Shown piece after piece: positions 8,698 through 17,106 of a stretch of DNA of 64,000 nt; within the stretch, counting starts at the first letter, position 1, and every line of letters begins with the position of its first letter. The DNA lies in assembly GCA_902631395.1 (NCBI GenBank), contig CACOYM010000004.1:1-64000 (forward strand), in the 5' to 3' direction. A program made the position numbers and the translations under genes. The stretch is from Halieaceae bacterium (GTDB lineage: Bacteria; Pseudomonadota; Gammaproteobacteria; Pseudomonadales; Halieaceae). Under the pieces are notes generated by a model. The model ran no database searches, was not told the origin of the DNA, and worked only from the letters and a program-made list of their open reading frames with translations.

Positions 8698-9480
8698 ATG
8701 ACAGCCCAACCCGTTGCGCTGATCTCTGCTGGTGCCTCAGGCATCGGGCTGGCCTGCGCGCGAGCGCTAACCGAGACAGGTTATAGAGTGCTAACCCTCG
8801 ACATTGATGCCGAGGCGATCACGCGATTTCAGGAAGAGTTCGGCGAGAGCAGCGCGTTGGTCTGCGACGTGTCGGACGCGAGTCAGGTGGAAGCGGTATT
8901 CCATTCTTTAGTTGACCCCCACCAGCGCGTCGATTTGTTGTTTAACAATGCGGGTATTGCCGGCCCGCAGCAGCCAGTGGAGGACATCGGGGTGGCGGCG
9001 TGGCAGTCGACGATCGATATCGATCTCAACAGCGTCTTCTATTTGACGCGTTGTGTGATCCCTCTAATGAAATCCCGGCGCAGCGGTGTCATCCTAAACA
9101 TGTCCTCCAGTGCCGGGCGATACGGCTGCCCGATGCGCTCCCCCTACGTGGCGGCTAAATGGGCGGCGATTGGCCTCGCCCAAACCTGGGCGATGGAGTT
9201 GGGCCCATGGAATATCAGAGTGAATGCGCTGTGCCCGGGAAGTGTTGGTGGTGAGCGGATTGATCGCGTGATTGATTGCGATGCCGATGAGCGCGGCGTG
9301 ACGACCGATGAGATCCGCCGGATGTATCAGCGCCAAAGCTCGCTCAGAGACTTCGTCAGCCCTGAGGACATCGCGGCGATGGTTTGTTTTCTGGCGGGTT
9401 CTGGTGGTCGGATGATCTCTGGCCAGACGTTGGGTATTGACGGCCATACCGAGAGTCTCGCTAACTGGCTAGACCCATGA
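8698..9480 (+). CDS. Short-chain dehydrogenase/reductase (SDR)
   Basis: A 260-residue classical SDR. The cofactor loop is SAGASGIG (residues 10-17), where Ala replaces the usual first Gly of TGxxxGIG; the acidic Asp35 after strand 2 points to NAD rather than NADP. NNAG is at 83-86 and the catalytic triad is Ser138 (or 137), Tyr150 and Lys154 in SPYVAAKWA. The C-terminal phrase MISGQTLGIDGHTES is normal for the family. AAAGGAG lies about 12 nt before the ATG. It is followed 10 nt later by a zinc-free MDR-type reductase and probably belongs to the same transcript as the upstream transporter genes. Substrate unknown. Confidence 0.9.
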   Translation: MTAQPVALISAGASGIGLACARALTETGYRVLTLDIDAEAITRFQEEFGESSALVCDVSDASQVEAVFHSLVDPHQRVDLLFNNAGIAGPQQPVEDIGVAAWQSTIDIDLNSVFYLTRCVIPLMKSRRSGVILNMSSSAGRYGCPMRSPYVAAKWAAIGLAQTWAMELGPWNIRVNALCPGSVGGERIDRVIDCDADERGVTTDEIRRMYQRQSSLRDFVSPEDIAAMVCFLAGSGGRMISGQTLGIDGHTESLANWLDP

Positions 9481-9490
9481 GGATGAATCA

Positions 9491-10474
9491 ATGAAAGTGT
9501 GCTGGTTTGATGCATTTGGTTCGGCGCAGGACGTTTTGCAGCGTGGTGACTGGCCGATGCCCGAGCCCGGTCAGGGCGAGGTGTTAGTGCAGCTCCGTGC
9601 TTCGGGAGTTAACCCGTCCGATGTGAAAAAACGCGCCGGAGCATTTCCTGGCCTACTGGAGGCCGGGCCGGTGATTCCCCACAGCGACGGTGCCGGTGTC
9701 ATTATGGCAGTGGGTGAGGGAGTATCACCTGCCCGAGTGGGTGAGCGGGTGTTTTGTTATCAGGCCCAATACAACCGCCAACTCGGAACCGCGGCGGAAT
9801 ATGTCGCGCTCGACAGCGCCCGCGCACCGGAACTACCCGAAGGCACCTCGTTTGAGGTGGGTGCTTGTATCGGTATACCTATAATGACTGCCCACCGCTG
9901 CGTGTTTGCTGATGGCCCCGTTACCGGCCAATTGATATTGGTTACCGGTGGTGCCGGTCGCGTCGGTCACTACGCCATCCAGTGGGCGCATCGTGCCGGT
10001 GCGCGAGTGATTGCGACTGCCAGTAATGAGGAAGACGCCAGAGCTTGCCGGCAAGCCGGCGCCGAGGCGGTGACCAACCATCGTGAACCTATGTGGGGGA
10101 AAGCGGTGCTAGACCTGACCGGGGGCCAAAAGATTGATCGGGTGATTGATGTGGAGTTCGGTGCCAACCTGCCCGCGCTGTTGCACTGCGTGAGGATAGG
10201 CGCGACTATCGCGACGTTCTCCAGTACCGTGGTGCCTGAACCCGCACTGCCCTTCAGGACTATGATGTTTATGGACCTCACGGTCCGCATGGTCATTGTG
10301 TACGCCATGCCAGAGGAGGCCAAGGCGCAGGCTGTAGCGGACACCCAAGCCGCTCTGACCAAGGGTAGTCTAAGGCATCGCATTGCCGAGAAGCTGCCAT
10401 TTGAGCAGATGGTAGAGGCCCACAAGATAATTGAAGAAGGGAGTGTGCGCGGATGCGTCGTTGTCACGATTTAG
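9491..10474 (+). CDS. Zinc-free medium-chain reductase (NADPH:quinone reductase/zeta-crystallin-like)
   Basis: A 327-residue MDR-superfamily protein that would reduce a quinone or an activated double bond with NADPH. The GroES-like N-domain has VNPSDVKKRAG, the typical quinone-reductase phrase, and lacks the Cys/His zinc ligands of alcohol dehydrogenases. The Rossmann motif is VTGGAGRVGHYAIQWA at about residues 152-167, followed by GARVIATAS. The 3' end overlaps the start of the carboxylesterase gene by 22 nt in another frame, which indicates co-translation. Its role beside the SDR is not determined by sequence; the pair could act on successive oxidation states of one intermediate. Confidence 0.88.
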   Translation: MKVCWFDAFGSAQDVLQRGDWPMPEPGQGEVLVQLRASGVNPSDVKKRAGAFPGLLEAGPVIPHSDGAGVIMAVGEGVSPARVGERVFCYQAQYNRQLGTAAEYVALDSARAPELPEGTSFEVGACIGIPIMTAHRCVFADGPVTGQLILVTGGAGRVGHYAIQWAHRAGARVIATASNEEDARACRQAGAEAVTNHREPMWGKAVLDLTGGQKIDRVIDVEFGANLPALLHCVRIGATIATFSSTVVPEPALPFRTMMFMDLTVRMVIVYAMPEEAKAQAVADTQAALTKGSLRHRIAEKLPFEQMVEAHKIIEEGSVRGCVVVTI

Positions 10475-12042
10475 TATCCCGATCTAGACGCATAAGGGGC
10501 TTGATCCTGGCTGGTATGTTGACGGTATCGGGTATGTTTGGGCTGAGTGCTTGCGAGGTGAGATCCGGTCCACCCGAGGTGCAACTGGGTGATAGCGTAA
10601 TTACCGGTGTCAGCGAAACGAACGGGATCTCGGCCTTCCTAGGGTTACCTTTTGCCGAGCCGCCGGTCGGTGAACGACGCTGGGCGCGACCTGTACCCTG
10701 GAAGCCTGATGGCCAATCGATTGACGCTTCCACCTTTGCACCCGCCTGTATGCAAACAGATAGTGGAGTGAATTGGTACCGCGGCATGATGGCGCGAGTC
10801 GGTATTGATCCCAATTTTATGGTCGCGCCCGAGTACTCTGAGGATTGTCTCTACCTGAATGTTTGGGCCGATCTGGAGGCTCAAGAGCCGCTCCCGGTAA
10901 TGATTTATATCCATGGTGGCAGAAACACGGGCGGCTGGAGTTACGAGCCAAACTATCATGGTGAGCAGCTCGCCAAACAAGGCATGGTGGTGGTGTCGGT
11001 TGCCTATCGACTGGGAATCTTCGGCTGGCTCAACCACCCCGATATGTCCATCAAGAACCCGGCGCTACACGACTTAGCCGTCGGTCTGGCATGGGTGCAC
11101 GAACATATTGCGGCGTTTGGTGGCGACCCCGACCGTATCACGGTAGCGGGGGAATCCGCTGGTGCTGGAAACGCTATCAATTTGGCGATATCGCCGTTGA
11201 GTCAGGGACGTGTTCGCAGACTCATCCATCAGAGTGGAGCTTGGTCTTTCGATGAGAGTCCGAGTGCACAGGCAGCCGAGAAGCAGGCGCTGGACTTTCA
11301 GCAGGCGTTGGTTGGTGAGACTGGCTCATTGGCTGTATTGCGCGATATCCCCGCAATGCAATTGCTTGATGCGGCCAGTCAAACGTATGCCAACTTTTAT
11401 TTCGACGCAGTCAAAGACTCTGAAAGCCTTCCCAGCACCTTGCCCGAGTTATCGTATAGCGGATCGCTGAAGGCGATCGACGCAATTATTGGAACCAACC
11501 TCAACGAGGCGCTGATGTATATCCCACCAAAATCCGCGCCACTTGATTATTTTGCCGATCGTTTGTCGAGCGAGGCTATCGCAGAAATCTTCAACATATT
11601 CCCCGATGACTTGCCAATTCTCGATCAGATGGATCGGGTAGGCACAGGCATCGTGTATCTGTGTTCGTCACTTGCGCTGGCGTCGGCGATTGATGCAGCG
11701 GGGGGGGACGCTTGGGTGTATCGCTTTGACCGCGTTCGGTCGGGCTTTGAACCCATTGGGGCATATCACGGAGCCGAGTTGCCCTACATGTTTAATCGGC
11801 ATGATGACTGGCTGCCGACCAATGAGGTCGATCGCCGGATCACTGATGAAATGGTCGCGCACTGGAGCGCATTTGTTCGTCAGGGAGACCCCGCCTCGGA
11901 GGGCGCTCCAGTCTGGCCGAAATGGCGCGCCATCGACCCACAAATGATTCGATACGACGATACAACGACTCACGGCCCGCACCCCGATCTGGGATTTTGC
12001 GAGGCCCTGCAATCCCATTACTTGCCAGAGGGTAATCAGTAA
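10453..12042 (+). CDS. Carboxylesterase type B, predicted lipoprotein
   Basis: A 529-residue alpha/beta-hydrolase that would cleave carboxylic esters outside the cytoplasm. The N-terminus has arginines, a hydrophobic stretch (LILAGMLTVSGMFG) and a lipobox LSAC with the acylated Cys at 34, so it is probably a membrane-anchored lipoprotein. Family marks are SEDCLYLNVW, the oxyanion loop IHGGRNTGG, nucleophile Ser235 in GESAGAGN, and the catalytic His in YHGAELPYMF. The oxyanion loop reads HGGRNTGG where GGGF/GGAF is common, a mild deviation. It ends the plus-strand run and overlaps the preceding reductase gene by 22 nt. It may release the pathway substrate from an ester in the periplasm. Confidence 0.9.
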   Translation: MRRCHDLVSRSRRIRGLILAGMLTVSGMFGLSACEVRSGPPEVQLGDSVITGVSETNGISAFLGLPFAEPPVGERRWARPVPWKPDGQSIDASTFAPACMQTDSGVNWYRGMMARVGIDPNFMVAPEYSEDCLYLNVWADLEAQEPLPVMIYIHGGRNTGGWSYEPNYHGEQLAKQGMVVVSVAYRLGIFGWLNHPDMSIKNPALHDLAVGLAWVHEHIAAFGGDPDRITVAGESAGAGNAINLAISPLSQGRVRRLIHQSGAWSFDESPSAQAAEKQALDFQQALVGETGSLAVLRDIPAMQLLDAASQTYANFYFDAVKDSESLPSTLPELSYSGSLKAIDAIIGTNLNEALMYIPPKSAPLDYFADRLSSEAIAEIFNIFPDDLPILDQMDRVGTGIVYLCSSLALASAIDAAGGDAWVYRFDRVRSGFEPIGAYHGAELPYMFNRHDDWLPTNEVDRRITDEMVAHWSAFVRQGDPASEGAPVWPKWRAIDPQMIRYDDTTTHGPHPDLGFCEALQSHYLPEGNQ

Positions 12043-12144
12043 CCCTGTGATCTGGTGTCGTGCACTATGCTCGCGCCAGGATGGCGGTGCTGCCTTAAAC
12101 CCTGTGGCTTTTCAGCGAGGTTATTTACATACTTGAGTCGGTTT

Positions 12145-13575
12145 TTACTGCGCAGCGTCGGATCTGTGGGTGGCTAGCTCATCGATCATCGCCCGCCAGA
12201 AGCGTAAGGATTCGCCGACTGCCGCCCTCGGCACCCTCTCGTTTAGGCCATGGGCGAAGCTGTCTTTTGGGTTTATAAAGATGCCCGTAAGGCTGTAGCT
12301 AGGAATGCCAGCAGCACGCCAATATGCGCCGTCGGTGGTGCCGGAGCCCATTTGTGGCACGATAGGCAGCGCAGAGTGGATCGGCTTAAGTGAGCTGGCA
12401 ATTGCCTCCATGATTTCTGTATTGAAGGGCGAAGCCGGGCTCGCGACGGGCACGCCGATTACCCGCCACTCGAGATTGGGGTTATCAGTGACGCGCCGCA
12501 GTGTCTGCATGATCTCTGCAGGTGTATGGCCTGGGAAAATGCGGCAGTTTATTACCGCGGTGACCGCGCGGGGCAGGGCATTCTCCGCATGTCCGCCCGA
12601 TAGCATGGTCGGGACGCAGGTCGTGCCAAGGGTGCCTACGTACTGGGGTTGCGCTCGCAGCGTCGCAATCGCCTCCGCGTCAGTCGGATCGGCCACTATG
12701 CGCGTCATCGCATCACCTACCTCGTTATTGAGGAGTGGCGCGGTACGAGCGAAGTAGGTCAGAGTGATCTCATTCGTCTCAACGGGAAACTTGTAGTCTT
12801 CGAGGCGTTGAATGGCGTGCGCGAGGTCATAGATGGCGTTATCTGCTCGTGGCATTGAGCTGTGGCCACCAAGGTTCTTGGCGGTCATGGAAAACGTTGC
12901 GTATGTTTTTTCAGCAAAGCCCACCTGAAACTGAATCGCTTCGCCGGCGTCATTTAGAACTCCGCCACCTCCGTCTACGACCAGCGCGTACTCGGCATCA
13001 ACCAGGTCCCGGTAGTCGCGAGCAAGCTGTTGCACGGTTTCCTGGAAGGACTCTTCATCACCGGTGAAGGCTAAGACAAGGTCCCGGTTGGGTATAAAAC
13101 CTGATTCCTTAAGCCATACAAACAGGGTGGTGAGGATAGTCACATCGAACTTGTTATCTAATACACCGCGGCCGTAAAAGAAGGCGTCATCCGCCTGCAG
13201 TTCGAAGGGATGTCGCAACCAGCCCTCAGGGTCGGCAGGTACGACGTCCATGTGGGAGGAAAAAAGGATTGGTCTGCGCGCGCTGCTGCCGTCACCCTCG
13301 TAGCGCACGACCAGTGAGGCCGTCTCGCCGTAAGGCACGATCGCAACGGCCTCTCGTGGAAACCCGGCTTCAAGAAATACCTGCTCCAAAGACTTTGCGT
13401 AGGCCGGCACCAGGCCCTGCCCGTAGGCAGTTTCACGACCAATGGCATCGCGCAGAAGCTCTACAGCACGTTCGCTGTAATGGGCAATAGCTGCGTCCGT
13501 TCCAGCAACGCTGTGCTCCACCGCCAGTGCTATGGTCGCGAAAAACAAAACGAAACTGCGGCAGAGATTGTTCAT
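12145..13575 (-). CDS. Secreted M20-family metallopeptidase (carboxypeptidase/dipeptidase type)
   Basis: A 476-residue zinc amidohydrolase with an export signal (residues 1-25, core FVLFFATIALAV, cut near VAG). Metal ligands and catalytic residues are all present: His108 and Asp110 in SSHMDVVPAD, bridging Asp140 in GRGVLDNK, and the Glu pair 174-175 in TGDEES. The late His ligand lies in FAHGLNERV. Length and the dimerisation-domain insertion fit the carboxypeptidase S/PM20D1-like branch, which acts on dipeptides or N-acyl amino acids. The gene is transcribed away from the carnitine block and converges on the esterase gene with about 100 nt between them. Substrate unknown. Confidence 0.9.
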   Translation of the reverse strand: MNNLCRSFVLFFATIALAVEHSVAGTDAAIAHYSERAVELLRDAIGRETAYGQGLVPAYAKSLEQVFLEAGFPREAVAIVPYGETASLVVRYEGDGSSARRPILFSSHMDVVPADPEGWLRHPFELQADDAFFYGRGVLDNKFDVTILTTLFVWLKESGFIPNRDLVLAFTGDEESFQETVQQLARDYRDLVDAEYALVVDGGGGVLNDAGEAIQFQVGFAEKTYATFSMTAKNLGGHSSMPRADNAIYDLAHAIQRLEDYKFPVETNEITLTYFARTAPLLNNEVGDAMTRIVADPTDAEAIATLRAQPQYVGTLGTTCVPTMLSGGHAENALPRAVTAVINCRIFPGHTPAEIMQTLRRVTDNPNLEWRVIGVPVASPASPFNTEIMEAIASSLKPIHSALPIVPQMGSGTTDGAYWRAAGIPSYSLTGIFINPKDSFAHGLNERVPRAAVGESLRFWRAMIDELATHRSDAAQ

Positions 13576-13914
13576 GAAGCTATCCGTCGCGCCGCCTTAT
13601 TAATACCGACAGGGTAGTCAAAGAGACGCTGAAAAAATGTTGGGCCTTTCCTAATATCCTAGGAAGACTGAAGCAATATACCACCCTACACTTCCGCTTC
13701 CGCCGAAATTTGCTCCTCAATGGCTTTTTCAGCTCGGCACCTCCTAGCATCGATTTTTCTTTCAACCACCAGCGGCTTCGGTTACATTTTCGCCGATCCG
13801 GGGGTGCCATGACTGCCACGATTCCACAGCGTCTCTGGCACCAAAACGCGCGATGCCTAGCACCGCGGACTACGGGACCAGCAAATTGGTTTGGGCAGGG
13901 AGATTTGCATCGTA
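13576..13914. other. Divergent intergenic region
   Basis: About 340 nt between the M20 peptidase (minus) and the gamma-butyrobetaine-hydroxylase-like gene (plus). It should hold both promoters. The only ordered element I see is the inverted repeat at 13648-13665. A long minus-strand frame crosses this region but has Arg-rich, non-protein-like composition and I do not call it. Confidence 0.5.
13648..13665. promoter_or_regulatory. Operator-like inverted repeat
   Basis: TTCCTA and TAGGAA, perfect 6-base arms around a 6-base spacer, 73 nt upstream of the M20 peptidase start and 250 nt upstream of the oxygenase start. The 18-bp size suits a dimeric regulator site. No regulator gene is adjacent, so its use is speculative. 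Confidence 0.3.
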
Positions 13915-15141
13915 ATGACGCAACACGACCTTTCCGCGGAGCTATTGGCCCCCGATTTTTATCATTACGTATCCGCACCGATCGCGACTGTCGCGGCTGG
14001 CAATGATGCGCTGGTTGTGGACTGGCCTGATGGCGTCCAACTGAGCTGCCATCGATTTTGGCTCCGGGAAAATGCGCTGGGCCAAGGCGGCATCGACCCC
14101 GCCACCCGTGAAGGCATAATGGACCCCTCTGAGTTATCAGACGCGATGCAGATCGCGGCGTTCGAGCTAAATAAATCGGGGGACCTGCGCGTGACATGGG
14201 CGCCCCAGAGCGCAGATGATAGTGTGATCAGCACCTATCACTCAGGTTGGCTCAGGCATATCGCGGAGGGGAAACACTTACCCGAGAGCTGGGTGCCGGC
14301 ACCCGAGGCTTGGAACGCTTCAACTTTGTCCGCGCCGCCACAGCGTAACGCCCACGCCGTTGTGAAAGACAACGATGCACTCTGCGAAATGCTGAACGAC
14401 CTGTTGCGCTGGGGAGTTTGTGTGTTGGAGCAGGCGCCCACAGAGCCAGGGTTTCTCAATGAACTTGCTGCGCGCATCGGTCCGGTGCGCGACAGTAACT
14501 TTGGCTTGCTATGGGACGTCAGAGCGGACGTGAATTTGGCGGGAGACGCCAAAACCAATACCACTGCTAACACGGGACTCCGGCTAGGTCCGCATACCGA
14601 CCTGCCGACCCGAGAAATCCCGCCGGGCTTTCAGTTTTTGCATTGCCTGATCAACGAAGCGGACGGTGGGGAATCCACTTTGACCGATGGCGCAGCGCTG
14701 ATTGAAGAACTCAAGGCAACCTGTTCAGACGATTATGAGATCCTGAGTACCCGCCGCTGGGTATTTTTTAACCGCGGTCCCGGTATTGATCACCGCTTTT
14801 CAGCACCCATTATCGATCCACTGAGTGGCGAAGGTGTGCCGACCATTCGAGCTTTCTATCCGGTACGCGCCTTTCCTGATATGCCGGATGCTGATGTGGG
14901 CGAGGCTTACGCCGCGCTGCGTCGCTTTCATGCATTGGCCGATGACCCCCGGTTTGAGCTCACCTTTAGGCTAGGTCCTGGTGACATCCTGTGCTTTGAT
15001 AATCGCAGAGTTATGCATGGCCGGAAAGCGTTTTCCGGTTCGGGTCAGCGTCACTTGCAGGGGGTATATATTGATCGCGACGAAATCTTGTCCACTGCGC
15101 GGGCGGTCAATCGGGCCCGGGCGGCGCGTCACAAGCTCTAA
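13915..15141 (+). CDS. Gamma-butyrobetaine hydroxylase-like 2-oxoglutarate/Fe(II) dioxygenase
   Basis: A 408-residue oxygenase of the BBOX/TauD superfamily, predicted to hydroxylate gamma-butyrobetaine or a relative to carnitine. It has the two-part BBOX layout. The N-terminal small domain holds HRFWLREN (46-53), and the catalytic domain has iron ligands His227 and Asp229 in LGPHTDLPTREIPPG plus the distal His in VMHGRKAF. The start is taken at ATG 13915, behind GGGAG; an upstream TTG at 13891 is in frame but less likely. Oddly, the N-terminal domain lacks the Cys/His zinc cluster usual in BBOX proteins. The next two genes encode the carnitine-catabolic steps, which strongly supports the assignment. 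Confidence 0.8.
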   Translation: MTQHDLSAELLAPDFYHYVSAPIATVAAGNDALVVDWPDGVQLSCHRFWLRENALGQGGIDPATREGIMDPSELSDAMQIAAFELNKSGDLRVTWAPQSADDSVISTYHSGWLRHIAEGKHLPESWVPAPEAWNASTLSAPPQRNAHAVVKDNDALCEMLNDLLRWGVCVLEQAPTEPGFLNELAARIGPVRDSNFGLLWDVRADVNLAGDAKTNTTANTGLRLGPHTDLPTREIPPGFQFLHCLINEADGGESTLTDGAALIEELKATCSDDYEILSTRRWVFFNRGPGIDHRFSAPIIDPLSGEGVPTIRAFYPVRAFPDMPDADVGEAYAALRRFHALADDPRFELTFRLGPGDILCFDNRRVMHGRKAFSGSGQRHLQGVYIDRDEILSTARAVNRARAARHKL

Positions 15142-15196
15142 CCAATAAAACGTATCCAGAACCCCTATATATCAAGACAAATCAGGTGGAAACAAT

Positions 15197-16108
15197 ATGC
15201 CATTGGCCATGCGCGACAAAGTTTTTATTACCGCGGCACTGACCGGCTCAGGCAGTACGCAAGACCGAAGCGACAGAGTTCCGCGCAGCCCTGAGCAAAT
15301 TGCGATCGCTGCGATCGATGCCGCCAAAGCTGGTGCCGCGGTGGTGCACTGCCATGTGCGTAATCCTGAAACTGGCGTCCCGGATCGCTCCGTGCATCTT
15401 TACCGCGAGGTGGTGGAGCGCATCCGGGCGTCGAGCACCGACGTAGTGATCAACCTTACTGCTGGGATGGGTGGCGATATTGTTTTTGGCCCCACCGATG
15501 CTCCTATCCCATTGAGCGAGCAGGGCACGGATATGGTCTCGGCGGCGGAGCGGATCGCTCACCTTGAGGCCTGCCTGCCTGAAATCGCAACGCTCGACTG
15601 TGGCACCATGAACTTCGCCGAAGCCGATTATGTGATGACCAACACGCCGGGCATGCTGCGGGACATGGCAAGCCGAATGGCAAGTCTCGGGATTCGCATC
15701 GAGATCGAGGCCTTTGACACAGGCCATCTATGGTTTGCTCAGCAGCTGGTGAGCGAGGGACTGATCCCTGCGCCGGTGATGGTGCAGCTCTGTATGGGCA
15801 TACCCTGGGGCGCGCCAGATGACCTCAATACCTTTATCGCGATGGTGAATAACGTGCCCTCTGATTGGATTCACTCCGCTTTTTCGATCGGCCGGCATCA
15901 GATGGCCTACGTAGCAGCGGCGGTACTGTCGGGGGGCAACGTGCGCGTCGGTCTTGAGGACAACCTCTGGCTGGAAAAAGGCCATCTGGCCACCAATGCC
16001 GAACTGGTGGCGCGGGCGGTAACCATTGTTAAGGCCATGGGTGTGCAGATCATGACGCCGGACGAGGTCCGCGCCGAGTTGCAGCTGACTAAGCGGGCGC
16101 TACCCTGA
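15197..16108 (+). CDS. BKACE-family beta-keto acid cleavage enzyme, probable 3-dehydrocarnitine cleavage
   Basis: A 303-residue zinc enzyme of the DUF849 family. These enzymes condense a beta-keto acid with acetyl-CoA and split it to acetoacetate and a new acyl-CoA. Metal-binding His51 and His53 are in VHCHVR, and the catalytic-face motif VGLEDNLW and the GIPWGAP loop are present. The gene immediately upstream of L-carnitine dehydrogenase, whose product is 3-dehydrocarnitine, makes dehydrocarnitine the likely substrate, giving betainyl-CoA plus acetoacetate. AGGTGGAAAC precedes the ATG. Its TGA overlaps the next ATG by one base (TGATG), so the two are translationally coupled. Confidence 0.85.
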   Translation: MPLAMRDKVFITAALTGSGSTQDRSDRVPRSPEQIAIAAIDAAKAGAAVVHCHVRNPETGVPDRSVHLYREVVERIRASSTDVVINLTAGMGGDIVFGPTDAPIPLSEQGTDMVSAAERIAHLEACLPEIATLDCGTMNFAEADYVMTNTPGMLRDMASRMASLGIRIEIEAFDTGHLWFAQQLVSEGLIPAPVMVQLCMGIPWGAPDDLNTFIAMVNNVPSDWIHSAFSIGRHQMAYVAAAVLSGGNVRVGLEDNLWLEKGHLATNAELVARAVTIVKAMGVQIMTPDEVRAELQLTKRALP

Positions 16109-17070
16109 TGCCAACGGCCGCAATCATTGGCGGTGGCGTGATCGGCTCAGCCTGGGCGTCGCGGTTTCTACTCCACGGCTGGGAGGTACGCTTTCATGAC
16201 CCTGCACCCAATTCTGAAACTGTGCTACGTAAGGTGTTGGATAAAGCGCGCCGTTGGGTTCCTGAAGTTTACGACCAACTCCCCGCGGAAGGCGCTCTGA
16301 CCGTCTGTGGAAGTATCGCCCATGCGGTCAGTTTCGCTGACTGGGTGCAGGAGTCCACGCCTGAGCGACTTGAGATAAAACATTCGGTGCTGGGCGAGAT
16401 TCAGGCCAGCTGTCCGGCGGAGACGATTGTCGCGTCATCTACCTCGGGCTTTATGCCCTCGGAATTACAGGCAGGCAGCTCCCGGCCCGATCGGATCCTG
16501 GTCGCACACCCCTATAACCCTGTTTACCTGTTGCCGATTGTCGAAGTGGTCTCCTCAACGGTGCTGGCCGAGGAGACGGTTCAGCATGCCGAAGCGCTTT
16601 TGAGTGATATTGGTATGAAGCCGATTACGCTCCGTGCAGAAATCCCCGCCCACGTCGGGGACCGGCTGCTTGAGGCAGTATGGCGCGAGGCACTGTGGTT
16701 GATTAAAGATGGCGTCGCCACTACCCAACAAATTGACGACATCATGACCCACGGCTTTGGCTTGCGTTGGGCACAGAAAGGGTTATTTGAAACCTACCGA
16801 ACCGCGGGTGGTGAAGCCGGCATGAAGCACTTCCTTGAACAGTTTGGTCCTTGCTTGCAATGGCCCTGGACCAAGCTCACCGACGTGCCGGACCTCGATG
16901 AAGAACTGATCGATCGCATCGTGGAGCAGTCCGATGCACAAGCTGCAGGGCGCTCGGTCAGCGAGCTAGAGGAAGAACGCGACGCGAATTTGGTGGCCAT
17001 GCTCAAAGCGTTGCGACAGCAAGACACCGCGGCGGGTGCGTTTCTTAATCGCCTCGGGGCGAGTCCCTGA
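16108..17070 (+). CDS. lcdH: L-carnitine dehydrogenase
   Basis: A 320-residue NAD-dependent dehydrogenase of the 3-hydroxyacyl-CoA dehydrogenase fold that would oxidise L-carnitine to 3-dehydrocarnitine. The Rossmann loop is GGGVIG (8-13) with Asp31 accepting the NAD ribose. Family marks include SSTSGFMPSEL, VAHPYNPVYLLPIVEVV and the AHVGDRLLEAVWREAL helix, all close to what I know of characterised carnitine dehydrogenases of about 320 residues. It has no C-terminal thioesterase domain, which some carnitine dehydrogenases carry, so betainyl-CoA hydrolysis must be encoded elsewhere. Coupled to the BKACE gene by TGATG. Confidence 0.88.
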   Translation: MPTAAIIGGGVIGSAWASRFLLHGWEVRFHDPAPNSETVLRKVLDKARRWVPEVYDQLPAEGALTVCGSIAHAVSFADWVQESTPERLEIKHSVLGEIQASCPAETIVASSTSGFMPSELQAGSSRPDRILVAHPYNPVYLLPIVEVVSSTVLAEETVQHAEALLSDIGMKPITLRAEIPAHVGDRLLEAVWREALWLIKDGVATTQQIDDIMTHGFGLRWAQKGLFETYRTAGGEAGMKHFLEQFGPCLQWPWTKLTDVPDLDEELIDRIVEQSDAQAAGRSVSELEEERDANLVAMLKALRQQDTAAGAFLNRLGASP

Positions 17071-17106
17071 TGGGGCGGCCTGACACCTTGTTCGGTGGAC
17101 ACCTAT

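Noticed and set aside
13580-14197. A 205-codon open frame on the minus strand across the divergent region and the start of the BBOX-like gene
   Set aside because: Arg-rich, no domain, lies antisense to a gene with complete catalytic motifs; open by GC composition.
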